Assembly: GCA_001464495.1 (NCBI GenBank) | Contig: LNDZ01000013.1 | Span: 124,001 to 188,000 of the forward strand | From: Betaproteobacteria bacterium Ga0074130 | Lineage (GTDB): Bacteria; Pseudomonadota; Gammaproteobacteria; Burkholderiales; Rhodocyclaceae | Length of the DNA stretch: 64,000 bases | Direction of reading: 5' to 3' | Shown: piece after piece, positions 35,436-45,428 of the stretch | Layout: each line of letters begins with the position of its first letter | How positions within the stretch are numbered: position 1 is the stretch's first letter | Made by a program: the position numbers and the translations under genes | The notes under the pieces: generated by a model | What the model was told of the DNA's origin: nothing | The model's input: the letters and a program-made list of their open reading frames with translations, nothing else | Database searches by the model: none

Positions 35436-35615
35436 ATGGCCGTTCAGCAGAATAAGAAATCCCCGTCGAAGCGTGGCATGCATCGTTCCCACGATTTTCT
35501 GACCAACCCGCCGCTGGCCGTTGAGCCGACCACTGGCGAAGCCCACCTGCGTCACCATATCAGCCCGAATGGCTACTATCGTGGCAAGAAGGTTTTGAAG
35601 AGCAAGGGCGAGTAA
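35436..35615 (+). CDS. rpmF: 50S ribosomal protein L32
   Basis: The 59-residue protein starts [19 protein letters not shown], then has [15 protein letters not shown] and [13 protein letters not shown]. Both the sequence and the length are typical of bacterial L32 without the zinc cysteines, as in proteobacteria. The start has AAAGGAG nine bases upstream. It is followed by a hairpin before plsX. Confidence 0.96.
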   Translation: MAVQQNKKSPSKRGMHRSHDFLTNPPLAVEPTTGEAHLRHHISPNGYYRGKKVLKSKGE

Positions 35616-35629
35616 TTTTTTCGCTTTGG

Positions 35630-35654
35630 AAAAGGCGCGCTTGGCGCGCCTTTT
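35630..35654 (+). terminator. Intrinsic terminator/attenuator between rpmF and plsX
   Basis: The perfect 11-bp arms AAAAGGCGCGC (35630-35640) and GCGCGCCTTTT (35644-35654) enclose a TTG loop, followed by CTTTTG. It lies 14 bp after rpmF. It is likely partial, letting some transcription pass into the fatty-acid genes. Confidence 0.8.
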
Positions 35655-35680
35655 CTTTTGCCTGAAAAGCTTATACCGCG

Positions 35681-36703
35681 ATGGCAGTTACGCTCGCGAT
35701 CGATTGCATGGGTGGTGATCACGGTCCTTCAGTGACCGTGCCAGCTGCGCTAGAGTTTCTGACTCAAGATGCCAGCGCCCGTGTGATTTTGGTCGGACTC
35801 GAAGAGTCAATCAAACCCCATTTGAAGGGCGCTGCCGCCTATGGTGAGCGCTTGGTCATTCGTCATGCCAGTGAGGTTGTCGGCATGGATGAAGCTGTTG
35901 CGTCGGCCATGCGCAACAAGAAAGACTCGTCCATGCGTGTGGTAGCTGATCTGGTCAAGGATGGTACCGCCGATGCTGCTATTTCGGCCGGTAATACGGG
36001 CGCCCTGATGGCGATTTCCCGTTTTGTCCTGAAGACCTTGCCTGGTATTGATCGTCCGGCGATTGCCACGATTCTGCCCAATCCCAAGGGTAAGACCTAC
36101 ATGCTGGACTTGGGTGCCAATGTTGACTGTGAGCCAGAACACCTGCTGCAGTTCGGCATCATGGGCGCCATGCTGGTTAGCGCGCTTGAGCACAAGGACA
36201 ACCCCAGTGTTGGTTTGCTGAATATCGGCGAAGAGGACATCAAGGGCAACGAAGTCGTTAAGCGTGCTGGCGAGCTGCTGCGCGAAAGCGGTCTCAATTT
36301 CTACGGCAATGTCGAAGGCAATGACATCTACAAGGGCACGACGGATGTCGTGGTGTGTGATGGCTTTGTCGGCAATGTCGCGCTCAAAACCTCCGAAGGT
36401 CTGGCGCAGATGATCATTGGCGGTTTGCGCGAAGAGTTCAAACGCAGCCTGCTGAGCAAGCTGGCTGCACTGGTGGCCATGCCGGTGCTGAATGCCTTCA
36501 AGCGTCGTTTTGATCACCGCCGCTACAACGGCGCAAGCCTCCTCGGTCTGCGCGGTATCGTTTTAAAGAGTCATGGCTCGGCTGATGTGTTGGCTTTCCG
36601 TTGCGCGCTTGAGCGTGCAGCTGAGGCTGCACGCAATAAATTGCCCGAGCGTATTGCAGCCCACATCGCCAGTCATCATATGGCGCAAGGAACTTCTGTA
36701 TGA
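35681..36703 (+). CDS. plsX: Phosphate acyltransferase PlsX
   Basis: The enzyme makes acyl-phosphate from acyl-ACP, the first step to phosphatidic acid with PlsY. The 340-residue length is typical. Signatures are [10 protein letters not shown] at the N-terminus, [25 protein letters not shown] and [17 protein letters not shown]. It overlaps fabH by 4 bp. Confidence 0.97.
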   Translation: MAVTLAIDCMGGDHGPSVTVPAALEFLTQDASARVILVGLEESIKPHLKGAAAYGERLVIRHASEVVGMDEAVASAMRNKKDSSMRVVADLVKDGTADAAISAGNTGALMAISRFVLKTLPGIDRPAIATILPNPKGKTYMLDLGANVDCEPEHLLQFGIMGAMLVSALEHKDNPSVGLLNIGEEDIKGNEVVKRAGELLRESGLNFYGNVEGNDIYKGTTDVVVCDGFVGNVALKTSEGLAQMIIGGLREEFKRSLLSKLAALVAMPVLNAFKRRFDHRRYNGASLLGLRGIVLKSHGSADVLAFRCALERAAEAARNKLPERIAAHIASHHMAQGTSV

Positions 36704-37668
36704 CTATCTATGCACGCATCATGGGTACCGGCAGTTATTTGCCCGGTGATCCTGTTTCCAATCACGATCTGGTTGCGCGCGGTATTGAGACATCCGATGA
36801 GTGGATTGTTGAACGTACCGGTATTAGTGCCCGCCACTATGCTCCAGAGGGCGTATTCAGCAGCGATCTGGCGCTTGAGGCCAGCAAGCGCGCGCTTGAG
36901 GCGTCTAATTGTAAGGTCGAAGACATTGATCTGATCATTGTTGCGACCTCGACGCCGGACATGGTATTCCCAAGTACCGCAGCCTTACTGCAAAATAAGC
37001 TAGGCATGAAAAATGGCGCACCCGCACTTGATGTGCAGGCGGTGTGCAGTGGTTTTGTTTATGCATTGACGTTGGCGGACAAGTTTATTCGTTCCGGTTC
37101 GAACAAGCGGGTGCTGGTCGTCGGTGCTGAAGTGTTCTCGCGTGTGGTCGACTGGAATGACCGCACGACCTGCGTTCTTTTTGGTGATGGTGCTGGTGCC
37201 GTTGTTCTTGAGGCCAGTACCGAGCCTGGCATTCTGGCCACCGCTATTCATGCGGATGGCAGCTACAGCGAAATTCTCAATGCCCCCGGTCAGGTTGCTG
37301 GCGGTCAGGTATGTGGTTCACCTTTCGTTAAGATGGATGGTCAGGCAGTATTCAAATTTGCCGTCAAAGTGCTGTCCGAAGTGGCAGGTGAAGCACTTGC
37401 TAGCGCGGGTGTGAAGCAGGAAGAAATTGACTGGCTAGTACCTCACCAAGCCAACGTCCGTATTATCCAATCGACTGCGCGCAAGCTCGGTTTGGATATG
37501 GACAAGGTCATCCTGACGGTCGGACAACATGGCAACACCTCGGGTGCTTCTATCCCCTTGGCGCTTGATGTCGGCGTCCGCAGTGGCCGCATTCAGCGTG
37601 GTCAAAACATCCTGCTTGAAGGCGTCGGTGGCGGCTTCACCTGGGGCGCGGTTCTACTCCGTTTCTAA
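36700..37668 (+). CDS. fabH: 3-oxoacyl-ACP synthase III
   Basis: The enzyme condenses acetyl-CoA with malonyl-ACP to start fatty-acid synthesis. The catalytic triad is visible as Cys116 ([12 protein letters not shown]), His249 ([10 protein letters not shown]) and Asn279 ([10 protein letters not shown]). The GVGGGFTWG end is typical of FabH. The start overlaps plsX (ATGA). Confidence 0.97.
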   Translation: MTIYARIMGTGSYLPGDPVSNHDLVARGIETSDEWIVERTGISARHYAPEGVFSSDLALEASKRALEASNCKVEDIDLIIVATSTPDMVFPSTAALLQNKLGMKNGAPALDVQAVCSGFVYALTLADKFIRSGSNKRVLVVGAEVFSRVVDWNDRTTCVLFGDGAGAVVLEASTEPGILATAIHADGSYSEILNAPGQVAGGQVCGSPFVKMDGQAVFKFAVKVLSEVAGEALASAGVKQEEIDWLVPHQANVRIIQSTARKLGLDMDKVILTVGQHGNTSGASIPLALDVGVRSGRIQRGQNILLEGVGGGFTWGAVLLRF

Positions 37669-37686
37669 TTTTCTTCTGGAGTCCCA

Positions 37687-38619
37687 ATGAAATTTGCACT
37701 GGTATTTCCGGGCCAAGGTTCTCAATCGCTGGACATGATGGCCGCATATGGCGATAGCCCCGTCATTCGCAACACTTTTGACGAAGCGTCTGCTGCGCTG
37801 GGTCGTGATCTATGGCAACTGGCGACCGATGGTCCTGCTGAGGCACTCTCGCAGACTGTCAATACCCAGCCACTGATGTTGACCGCAGCCATTGCGGCGT
37901 ACCGCCTGTGGCTTGAAAAGGGTGGCTCAGCCCCTGCCATCGTGGCTGGTCATAGTTTGGGTGAGTATTCCGCGCTGGTTGCTGCTGGCGTCCTTAAGTT
38001 CACTGATGCCGTTCCCCTAGTCGAGTTCCGTGCGCAGGCAATGCAAGGCGCCGTTGCTGCCGGTGTTGGTGGGATGGCAGCTATCCTCGGTCTGGATGCT
38101 GAGGCTGTAAAGGCGGCCTGTGCTGATGCAGCCCAGGGTGAGCTGGTACAGGCTGTAAATTTCAATGAGCCCAAGCAGACTGTGATTGCAGGTCATGCGG
38201 CTGCTGTACAACGCGCCGCTGATGCGTGCAAGGCTGCCGGTGCCAAGCGTGCCGTGATTCTGGCAGTCTCAGCACCGTTCCACTCGGCACTCTTACAACC
38301 TGCGGCTGATCAACTCAAGGCTAAGCTGGAAACCGTCACGTTCAATGCGCCGCAAATTCCGTTGATCAACAACGTCGATGTTGCTATCGAAACCGATCCT
38401 GCGCGCATCAAGGATGCACTCGTCCGTCAGGCCGCTGCGCCGGTTCGTTGGGTTGAAACCATGCAGTTGATGGCAGCCCAAGGCGTAACCGCAGTCTATG
38501 AGTGTGGCCCAGGTAAGGTCCTGGCTGGCTTGAGCAAGCGTTGTGTCGATACATTGGGTGGTGGCGCAATGGCTGATCTTGCTGGTATCGAAGCTGCAGT
38601 CGCAGCGATCAAGGAGTAA
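37687..38619 (+). CDS. fabD: Malonyl-CoA:ACP transacylase
   Basis: The enzyme transfers malonyl from CoA to ACP. The N-terminal PGQGSQ, nucleophile Ser90 in AGHSLGEYSAL, and His in VSAPFHSALL near residue 200 identify FabD. The 310-residue length is normal. It has its own ribosome site (CTGGAG) and is followed by fabG after 3 bp. Confidence 0.97.
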   Translation: MKFALVFPGQGSQSLDMMAAYGDSPVIRNTFDEASAALGRDLWQLATDGPAEALSQTVNTQPLMLTAAIAAYRLWLEKGGSAPAIVAGHSLGEYSALVAAGVLKFTDAVPLVEFRAQAMQGAVAAGVGGMAAILGLDAEAVKAACADAAQGELVQAVNFNEPKQTVIAGHAAAVQRAADACKAAGAKRAVILAVSAPFHSALLQPAADQLKAKLETVTFNAPQIPLINNVDVAIETDPARIKDALVRQAAAPVRWVETMQLMAAQGVTAVYECGPGKVLAGLSKRCVDTLGGGAMADLAGIEAAVAAIKE

Positions 38620-38622
38620 TCC

Positions 38623-39369
38623 ATGGCAACACTGACTGGACAAATTGCTTTGGTGACAGGCGCCTCGCGTGGTATTGGCCGCGCGATTGCCCTAGAGCTG
38701 GGTGCGCAAGGCGCAACCGTCATTGGCACCGCAACCTCTGAAACAGGCGCAGCCGATATTCAGAAAGGGCTTGATGAGGCTGGTGTGGCAGGCTGGGGCG
38801 CTGTACTCAATGTGACGGATGCTGACGCCGCTGAGGCGTTTGTTGCTGAAGTCGAAAAGAAATATGGCGCGATTGGCATTCTGGTCAATAACGCTGGCAT
38901 CACACGTGACAACCTCGCTATGCGCATGAAGGATGAGGAGTGGGACGACGTGATTTCCACCAATCTCAAGGCCGTGTTCCGCATGAGCAAGCTGGTCATG
39001 CGCGGCATGATGAAGGCACGTAGTGGCCGTATCATCAGCATTACTTCTGTCGTTGGTGAAGCTGGAAATCCAGGGCAGGCAAATTACGCTGCTGCCAAGG
39101 CTGGTGTTGCAGGTATGAGTCGTGCGTTGGCGCAAGAGCTGGGCAGTCGCAATGTCACCGTAAATTGTGTTGCGCCCGGCTTTATCGATACCGACATGAC
39201 CCGCGGTCTTGCTGATGCACAAAAAGAAGCACTACAACAGAAGATCCCGCTGGGTCGTCTTGGTTCGGCGCAAGAGATTGCTGCAACGGTGGCGTTTCTG
39301 GCTAGCCCCGCAGCAGCCTACATTACTGGTGAAACGATCAATGTAAATGGTGGCATGTACATGTCTTGA
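38623..39369 (+). CDS. fabG: 3-oxoacyl-ACP reductase
   Basis: A short-chain dehydrogenase reducing beta-ketoacyl-ACP with NADPH. It has cofactor motif TGASRGIGRAIA (12-23), NNAGITRDN (89-97), and the catalytic Ser142, Tyr155 and Lys159 in SITSVVGEAGNPGQANYAAAK. The C-terminal NVNGGMYMS is typical. A 6-bp hairpin GATCCG-N6-CGGATC overlaps the stop codon. Confidence 0.96.
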   Translation: MATLTGQIALVTGASRGIGRAIALELGAQGATVIGTATSETGAADIQKGLDEAGVAGWGAVLNVTDADAAEAFVAEVEKKYGAIGILVNNAGITRDNLAMRMKDEEWDDVISTNLKAVFRMSKLVMRGMMKARSGRIISITSVVGEAGNPGQANYAAAKAGVAGMSRALAQELGSRNVTVNCVAPGFIDTDMTRGLADAQKEALQQKIPLGRLGSAQEIAATVAFLASPAAAYITGETINVNGGMYMS

Positions 39370-39467
39370 TCCGGGTTTGCGGATCGCATGACAACGCAGT
39401 TACATAAATCGTTTCTGTTAGAATAGAAAAGTTTTTTAACACACCCGACTCAGGGAAGGAGTTATAG

Positions 39468-39704
39468 ATGGACAACCTCGAACAACGTGTCAAGAAGATC
39501 GTCGCTGAACAACTGGGCGTCAATGAAGCCGATATCAAGAACGAGTCCTCGTTTGTTGATGATTTGGGTGCTGACTCGCTCGACACCGTCGAGCTGGTGA
39601 TGGCACTGGAAGAGGAATTCGAGTGCGAAATTCCCGATGAAGAGGCCGAAAAGATCACCAGCGTTCAGCAGGCGATCGACTACATCACCAAGAACCCGAA
39701 GTAA
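39468..39704 (+). CDS. acpP: Acyl carrier protein
   Basis: The 78-residue acidic protein carries the phosphopantetheine site Ser37 in [15 protein letters not shown]. The 98-bp gap before it is AT-rich (TAGAAT at 39419-39424) and probably carries a separate strong promoter, as expected for this abundant protein. AAGGAG lies upstream of the ATG. The AcpS that modifies it is encoded at 53295. Confidence 0.98.
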   Translation: MDNLEQRVKKIVAEQLGVNEADIKNESSFVDDLGADSLDTVELVMALEEEFECEIPDEEAEKITSVQQAIDYITKNPK

Positions 39705-39729
39705 GCCTCGTTTAGTCCTGGAGTAGACC

Positions 39730-40962
39730 TTGTCACGTCGCAGAGTCGTCGTGACCGGCTTGGGTATCATCTCGCCGGTCGGCAACACCGTAACGGAAGC
39801 CTGGAATAACATCATTGCCGGTAAGAGCGGCATTGGTCGAATTACTCGCTTTGATCCGTCGAACTTTTCCTCGCAGATCGCTGGCGAAGTGAAAGATTTC
39901 GATGTTGGCCAGTACCTTTCACCGAAGGAAGCTCGCCGTATGGATACTTTTATCCATTACGGTTTAGCTGCCGGCGTCCAAGCAATCAAGGACTCCGGGA
40001 TTGAGGTGACTGAAGCCAATGCGTATCGTATTGGTGTGAATATTGGTTCAGGGATTGGCGGCTTGCCGATGATTGAGGAAACTCAAGTCGACTATGCTGC
40101 TGGTGGTCCTCGCAAGATTTCGCCATTCTTCATTCCCGGCACGATCATTAACATGATCTCCGGCAACCTCTCCATCATGCACGGCCTTAAGGGGCCGAAC
40201 ATTTCAGTGGTGACAGCCTGCACAACGGGTCTGCACGCCATTGGCTTGTCCGCCCGAATGATCGAGTACGGCGATGCTGACGTGATGGTCTGTGGCGGTG
40301 CCGAATCTACGGTAACGCCATTGGCGATCGGTGGTTTTGCCTCGGCCAAGGCGCTCTCCACTCGTAACGATGATCCGGCAACTGCCAGCCGTCCTTGGGA
40401 TACTGGCCGCGATGGTTTTGTGCTGGGTGAAGGTGCTGGTGTTCTGGTGATTGAAGAATACGAGCATGCGAAGAAGCGCGGTGCAAAGATTTATGCCGAG
40501 CTTGCTGGTTTTGGCATGAGTGGTGATGCTTACCATATGACAGCACCCGACACCGACGGCCCCCGTCGCTCGATGCTGGCAGCATTGCAAAATGCGGGTG
40601 TCAATCCGGATCAAGTGCAATATCTGAATGCGCATGGTACGTCGACACCGCTAGGCGACAAGAACGAAACCGATGCTATCAAGTTGGCATTTGGTGATGC
40701 AGCCAAAAAGCTGGTGGTGAATTCTACCAAGTCGATGACCGGCCACTTGCTTGGTGGTGCTGGTGGTCTTGAATCAGCATTTACCGTACTTGCGGTGCAT
40801 CATCAGATTTCGCCACCAACGATCAATATCTTTGAGCAGGATCCAGAGTGCGACTTGGATTACTGTGCCAACACCGCGCGCGACATGAAGATTGATGTTG
40901 CGTTGAAGAATAACTTCGGTTTTGGCGGGACCAACGGCACGCTGGCGTTCAAGCGTATCTAA
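39730..40962 (+). CDS. fabF: 3-oxoacyl-ACP synthase II
   Basis: The main chain-elongating ketosynthase. Cys164 lies in [13 protein letters not shown], and the two catalytic His are in [11 protein letters not shown] and [13 protein letters not shown]. The C-terminal [12 protein letters not shown] is typical. The start codon is TTG 39730, with GGAG 8 nt upstream and no better ATG. The 410-residue length is standard. Confidence 0.97.
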   Translation: MSRRRVVVTGLGIISPVGNTVTEAWNNIIAGKSGIGRITRFDPSNFSSQIAGEVKDFDVGQYLSPKEARRMDTFIHYGLAAGVQAIKDSGIEVTEANAYRIGVNIGSGIGGLPMIEETQVDYAAGGPRKISPFFIPGTIINMISGNLSIMHGLKGPNISVVTACTTGLHAIGLSARMIEYGDADVMVCGGAESTVTPLAIGGFASAKALSTRNDDPATASRPWDTGRDGFVLGEGAGVLVIEEYEHAKKRGAKIYAELAGFGMSGDAYHMTAPDTDGPRRSMLAALQNAGVNPDQVQYLNAHGTSTPLGDKNETDAIKLAFGDAAKKLVVNSTKSMTGHLLGGAGGLESAFTVLAVHHQISPPTINIFEQDPECDLDYCANTARDMKIDVALKNNFGFGGTNGTLAFKRI

Positions 40963-40972
40963 GGTCAGCGTG

Positions 40973-41422
40973 ATGCAGCTGCCACTCAGGCTGCAACTTA
41001 AGGCATCACGTTTTCACTGCATATTTCTGGCCAGCGGCCATGCTCTTGCGGGCATGGCCGTTTGTCTTTTGGGGGTGCCGGTTAGCGTCAAGTTGATCTT
41101 GCTGGCCTGCATTAGCCTTTTGTTCCTTCGTTTCTGGCATCTTGCTTCACGACAGTTGCCTCAATTCCTCTTGCAGGCAGATGGGAAGCTAGTACTGATA
41201 CAGGATGGGTGCGAGCCGTCCACATTTGAGGTCGGTCCGGATACTCTTGTGTGGCCGTGGGTAGTCGTATTGCATCTGCAGAGTGACAAATCTAACCACT
41301 CTCAGTCCATGCTGATATTTTCGGATGGCGTGGCAGGCGAAGGTGCTCACCGTCATCTGCGACTCTGGTTACGCTGGCGTATTGGCCAAGTAGATGCGGT
41401 TAATTCTGGCGCGGGGGAATAA
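40973..41422 (+). CDS. YgfX-like small inner-membrane protein
   Basis: The 149-residue protein has two close TM helices near 18-60 ([15 protein letters not shown] and [15 protein letters not shown]) and a soluble C-terminal region ([24 protein letters not shown]). This matches the YgfX/CptA topology. In E. coli YgfX is described as an inhibitor of cell division/cytoskeleton proteins. In betaproteobacteria a YgfX-like gene between fabF and rpoE is common. It overlaps the convergent nadB by 23 bp. Confidence 0.72.
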   Translation: MQLPLRLQLKASRFHCIFLASGHALAGMAVCLLGVPVSVKLILLACISLLFLRFWHLASRQLPQFLLQADGKLVLIQDGCEPSTFEVGPDTLVWPWVVVLHLQSDKSNHSQSMLIFSDGVAGEGAHRHLRLWLRWRIGQVDAVNSGAGE

Positions 41423-42983
41423 CCGTCTCCATGGCGCGCGGGAGGGTTTCCGGATAGTCTAGACTGAAATGCAGGCCGCGGCTTTCATGGCGCCGCTGCG
41501 CACTCCGAATGATCAGATGTGCGGTCAGCACGAGATTACGTAGCTCAATCAAGTCGTTTGAGATTCTGAAATTGGCGTAGTAGTCGTCGATTTCTTTCTC
41601 AAGCAGTTGGATGCGGTGCTGCGCGCGCTCCAAGCGTTTGTTCGTGCGCACGATGCCGACGTAGTCCCACATGAAGCGGCGCAACTCATCCCAATTGTGT
41701 GAAATCACGATCATCTCGTCAGCATCCGAAACGCGGCTGTCATCCCAGTCCGGCAGAATGGCTGCGTCGCTCGTACCCTGAGCAAGAATGTCATCTGCGG
41801 CAGCGGCGCTGAAGACAAGGCACTCGAGCAAGGAGTTGCTGGCAAGACGATTTGCACCATGCAGCCCCGTATAGGCGGTTTCGCCGACAGCATATAAGCC
41901 GGGCAAATCAGTACGAGCTGACAGGTCTGTTACTACGCCGCCACAGGTGTAGTGGGCAGCTGGCACAACTGGAATAGGTTGTTTGCTGATGTCGATGCCA
42001 AGTTCTAGGCAGCGAGCATGAATATTTGGAAAATGCTCGATCAGGAACGCTTCCGACTTATGCGTCATATCGAGGAAGACGCAGTCCAGACCGCGCTTCT
42101 TCATTTCAAAGTCGATCGCGCGGGCCACCACATCACGTGGCGCCAGTTCGGCGCGTTCGTCATGATCGGGCATGAAGCGGGTGCCATCAGGCAGTCGCAA
42201 AATGCCACCTTCGCCACGCATGGCTTCAGTGATCAAAAATGACTTTGCATGCGGGTGATAAAGACAGGTCGGGTGGAACTGGATGAACTCCATGTTTGCC
42301 ACCCGGCAGCCTGCGCGCCACGCCATGGCAATGCCATCACCGGTCGCTGTATCGGGATTGCTGGTGTAGAGGTAAACCTTGCCGGCGCCGCCCGTGGAGA
42401 GAACCGTATGCGTTGCGCCGATGGTGACAACTTCATCACCATCAATGTCGAGCACATAGGCCCCAAGGCAGCGCTTGCTGCCCCCACCTTTGATTCGGTT
42501 TGCATTGATCAGGTCGACCGCAATATGCCGCTCATAGACGGTGATATTCGGGTGTTGTCTAACCTTCTCGATTAGGGTGGTTTGCACGGCTGCTCCCGTT
42601 GCATCCGCGGCGTGGATGATGCGACGTGCGCTGTGTCCGCCTTCGCGTGTCAGGTGAAAGCCAAGCTTGGTTTCACTATCCGGTGTAAAAGGCACGCCGA
42701 GTTCGATCAGCCATTCAATCGCTGCCTTGCTGTTTTCAACCACAAAGCGGGTAGCGTCAGCATCACACAGGCCCGCACCAGCAAGCAGCGTGTCGTCCAC
42801 ATGGGCGGCGATGGTGTCTTCCGGGTCAAGAACCGCGGCGATCCCCCCTTGGGCCCATGCGGAGGCTGAATCTGACAAGGTGCGCTTACTGACAAGGGCA
42901 ACCCGGCGGTGTTGTGCCAGGCGGAGCGCAAGTGACTGGCCGGCGAGGCCGCTGCCGATGATCAGGACGTCGAAGTGGTGCAT
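41400..42983 (-). CDS. nadB: L-aspartate oxidase
   Basis: The FAD enzyme makes iminoaspartate for NAD synthesis. The start is ATG 42983, giving [20 protein letters not shown] with the dinucleotide-binding GxGxxG. Other signatures are [46 protein letters not shown] and [15 protein letters not shown]. The helical C-terminal domain is complete at 527 residues. nadA and nadC are not in the window. It is divergent from rpoE. Confidence 0.96.
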   Translation of the reverse strand: MHHFDVLIIGSGLAGQSLALRLAQHRRVALVSKRTLSDSASAWAQGGIAAVLDPEDTIAAHVDDTLLAGAGLCDADATRFVVENSKAAIEWLIELGVPFTPDSETKLGFHLTREGGHSARRIIHAADATGAAVQTTLIEKVRQHPNITVYERHIAVDLINANRIKGGGSKRCLGAYVLDIDGDEVVTIGATHTVLSTGGAGKVYLYTSNPDTATGDGIAMAWRAGCRVANMEFIQFHPTCLYHPHAKSFLITEAMRGEGGILRLPDGTRFMPDHDERAELAPRDVVARAIDFEMKKRGLDCVFLDMTHKSEAFLIEHFPNIHARCLELGIDISKQPIPVVPAAHYTCGGVVTDLSARTDLPGLYAVGETAYTGLHGANRLASNSLLECLVFSAAAADDILAQGTSDAAILPDWDDSRVSDADEMIVISHNWDELRRFMWDYVGIVRTNKRLERAQHRIQLLEKEIDDYYANFRISNDLIELRNLVLTAHLIIRSAQRRHESRGLHFSLDYPETLPRAMETVIPPRQN

Positions 42984-43033
42984 AAAATAGGGGGCCACGC
43001 GGGCGGAATGGCCTGAAAATATACCATGCCGAA

Positions 43034-43061
43034 TGAACTTAACCGGAACCTCCCGGTCAGT
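43034..43061 (+). promoter_or_regulatory. Candidate sigma-E promoter for rpoE
   Basis: TGAACTT (43034-43040), a 16-bp spacer and TCAGT (43057-43061) resemble the GGAACTT-N16-TCTGA consensus, with one mismatch at -35 and two at -10. An autoregulated promoter about 100 bp upstream of rpoE is expected for the family. Confidence 0.35.
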
Positions 43062-43108
43062 TACAAGGCAAGGCATTAGCGACAAGGCGCTCGGGGGAGG
43101 CTTGGTCA

Positions 43109-43126
43109 GGTCGGGTATACTCGACC
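43109..43126. repeat. 18-bp near-perfect palindrome upstream of rpoE
   Basis: GGTCGGGTATACTCGACC is symmetrical except for one base pair and contains TATACT, a possible -10 element, 33 bp before the rpoE ATG. It may be an operator or an overlapping housekeeping promoter. Confidence 0.45.
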
Positions 43127-43158
43127 TTTCAAATAAAACTTAAAAAATATCTTAGGCC

Positions 43159-43758
43159 ATGGGAGACCGTGAAGCGGATCAACTGCTCGTTGAACGTGTT
43201 CAGCGAGGTGACAAGCAGGCATTTGGGCTGCTTGTTAACAAGTATCAGCGCAAGCTGATACGCCTGATCGGGCGTTTGATACGCGACCCAGCCGAGGTCG
43301 AGGATGTTGCGCAGGAAGCTTTTGTCAAAGCCTATCGGGCTTTACCGAACTTTCGTGGTGAAAGCGCGTTCTATACGTGGCTGTACCGCATCGGCGTGAA
43401 CACGGCCAAGAACTGGCTGGCAACTCAGGGGCGGCGTGCGCCGACGAGTACCGGATTCGATAGTGAAGAGGCTGAAGGATTTGATGATGCTGAGCTGCTG
43501 AGAGATGCGGATACGCCAGAGCGTGTCCTGATGTCGAAGCAGATTGGCGAAACGGTGAATAGCGCGATGGACGCGCTGCCGGAGGATTTGAGGTCGGCGA
43601 TCATGCTGCGCGAGATCGAAGGCCTGAGTTACGAAGAAATCGCGCAGATTATGGATTGTCCGATTGGTACGGTGCGGTCCCGTATTTTCCGTGCGCGTGA
43701 AGCGATTGCACTGAAGTTGCGGCCCTTACTGGATACCGCACCTGATAAACGGTGGTGA
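43159..43758 (+). CDS. rpoE: RNA polymerase sigma factor RpoE (AlgU-type ECF)
   Basis: The 199-residue ECF sigma factor has region 2 at about 20-95 (RLIRDPAEVEDVAQEAFVKA, FYTWLYRIGVNTAKNWL) and region 4 at about 135-190 (LPEDLRSAIMLREIEGLSYE and CPIGTVRSRIFRAREAI). It controls the envelope-stress response and is held by the RseA anti-sigma encoded next. The downstream order rseA-rseB-mucD is conserved. Confidence 0.97.
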   Translation: MGDREADQLLVERVQRGDKQAFGLLVNKYQRKLIRLIGRLIRDPAEVEDVAQEAFVKAYRALPNFRGESAFYTWLYRIGVNTAKNWLATQGRRAPTSTGFDSEEAEGFDDAELLRDADTPERVLMSKQIGETVNSAMDALPEDLRSAIMLREIEGLSYEEIAQIMDCPIGTVRSRIFRAREAIALKLRPLLDTAPDKRW

Positions 43759-43761
43759 ATC

Positions 43762-44253
43762 ATGAATGAGAAATTGTCAGCCTTGATGGACGGTGAACTT
43801 GATGAGGCAGAAGCCCAGCTGGTCCTATCTCGCCTGCGAAGTAGCGAGGATCATCGCAAGGACTGGAGTGATTACCATCTGATCGGCGATGCCCTGCGCA
43901 GTAATACCCGCCTAGATGCCGACATGACCGCACGGGTGATGGAGGTCTTGCTTGAAGAGCCGGTAGTACTGGCGCCTCCTCCTGCCCGTAAACCTGAGCC
44001 ATTGCAACGGACCCTGACCATGGCGGCCTCAATTATTGGCATAACGTTGGTCACCGCATTGGCTTGGTCTGGCCGCCCCGGCGAGGAGACTGAAGTGGCG
44101 CAAATCCCGGTTTCTGCACAGGTGCCAGCGCAATTAGCTAGCGCTGATCTGCAGGCCTATTTGGTCGCGCACCAGACGCATGCTCCTAGCGCCTCGGTAC
44201 AAGGCGCTACCCATTACATCAAGACGGTTTCAGTTGAAATGGGCGGGCGTTGA
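43762..44253 (+). CDS. rseA: Sigma-E factor regulatory protein RseA (anti-sigma)
   Basis: The 163-residue inner-membrane anti-sigma factor starts with MNEKLSALMDGELDEAEA and SEDHRKDWSDYHLIGDALRS, the RseA/MucA N-terminal sigma-binding domain. One TM helix near 90-112 (TMAASIIGITLVTALAW) and a periplasmic tail follow. Regulated proteolysis releases RpoE. It overlaps rseB by 4 bp. Confidence 0.94.
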   Translation: MNEKLSALMDGELDEAEAQLVLSRLRSSEDHRKDWSDYHLIGDALRSNTRLDADMTARVMEVLLEEPVVLAPPPARKPEPLQRTLTMAASIIGITLVTALAWSGRPGEETEVAQIPVSAQVPAQLASADLQAYLVAHQTHAPSASVQGATHYIKTVSVEMGGR

Positions 44254-45236
44254 TGAGAGCGCGAGTCGTTAGGCTGGCTGTAGTTGCAGCGCTGCAGCTG
44301 GCGAGCTGCGGCGTAGTGGTTGCGCGTGAGGCTGATGCCAGTCAAGCGTTGGCCAAGGCCATGCAAGCTACCCACAAACTAAACTACAGCGGTGTTTTTG
44401 TGTACCGCCATGGGAATGTCAGCGAAACGTCGCGGATCACTCATTTTGTTGATGGTGGTAAGGAGTACGAGCATCTCGAAGTGCTTGACGGTAGCCCGCG
44501 TGAAGTCGTGCGTGAAGGCGATGAGGTCATCTGCTACATGCCTGAATCGCGCACCGTATTTATCGAGCGCCGTAGTGAACGCGGGACGTTTCCAGCAATT
44601 TTGCCCGCGTCACTCGGCAACTTGAGTGATCACTATGCCATCGTTAGGGGCCCCTCCGCGCGTGTGGCCGGGTTTGAAACTCACTCCATCATCCTAGAGC
44701 CTAAGGACAGTTATCGCTATGCCCATCAGTTCTGGATCGATAATGCCAGTGGGCTATTGGTCAAGGCTACCCTCAGTGATGGCCGCCATGAGTTGCTGGA
44801 AAGTTTTGTGTTCACCGAATTGAAAGTCGGAATTCCGGCTGATCATTCACGCATTCGCGTTCGCCTTAAAACCACTGAAGACTGGAAAGTCCATCATGTT
44901 GCCGCGCGTGAGAGTGGCAGAGTGGAAGAGGGGAATTGGTCATTCAAGAACAGCCTGCCTGGTTTCCGCCGTACTGCGGGTATGCGTCGCCAAGTTAAGT
45001 TAAATAGCCCTGAAAGTTTGCATTTCGTTTTTTCAGATGGGCTGGCGGCAATCTCCGTCTTTATCGAACCCACGGGCGAGCCTGTGCCCAAGGCTGACAA
45101 TCAAGTCGTCAATATGGGGGCGATCAACGCATACCGCCGTATTGTTGGCGGCCACCAAATCCTAGTCATGGGTGACGTACCTCCACTCGCGGTCAAGCGA
45201 GTGGGTGATGGGGTCGAGCTGCGTAAAAAACATTAG
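44250..45236 (+). CDS. rseB: Sigma-E regulatory protein RseB/MucB
   Basis: The 328-residue periplasmic protein has an N-terminal signal peptide, the LolA-like lipid-sensing domain (LNYSGVFVYRHGNVSETSRI; LDGSPREVVREGDEVICYMP), and a smaller C-terminal domain (GMRRQVKLNSPESLHFVFSD; MGAINAYRRIVGGHQI). It binds RseA and shields it from DegS until envelope lipids or LPS signal damage. Confidence 0.95.
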   Translation: MMRARVVRLAVVAALQLASCGVVVAREADASQALAKAMQATHKLNYSGVFVYRHGNVSETSRITHFVDGGKEYEHLEVLDGSPREVVREGDEVICYMPESRTVFIERRSERGTFPAILPASLGNLSDHYAIVRGPSARVAGFETHSIILEPKDSYRYAHQFWIDNASGLLVKATLSDGRHELLESFVFTELKVGIPADHSRIRVRLKTTEDWKVHHVAARESGRVEEGNWSFKNSLPGFRRTAGMRRQVKLNSPESLHFVFSDGLAAISVFIEPTGEPVPKADNQVVNMGAINAYRRIVGGHQILVMGDVPPLAVKRVGDGVELRKKH

Positions 45237-45316
45237 TTATTAGCGAGAAGTGGGGCCTTTGTCTCCATGACTTGAATTTGCGAGAGCTAGTCCTATATGC
45301 CGATTATTGGCATGAG

Positions 45317-45372
45317 GATTGATGAAGTGACTGATGTAAGCAATGGTCGTTGCCTGAGAATTCTCATCAATC
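45317..45372. repeat. Inverted repeat in the mucD leader
   Basis: GATTGATGA (45317-45325) and TCATCAATC (45364-45372) are exact complements separated by 38 nt. A smaller repeat ATGCC-N7-GGCAT lies just before them (45298-45314). They fall in the 192-bp gap between rseB and mucD and may structure the leader. Confidence 0.4.
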
Positions 45373-45428
45373 TCTGCCCACCATCCCCACGCTGATCCTT
45401 AAAGCATGAATATGGAGGCATGACATTC

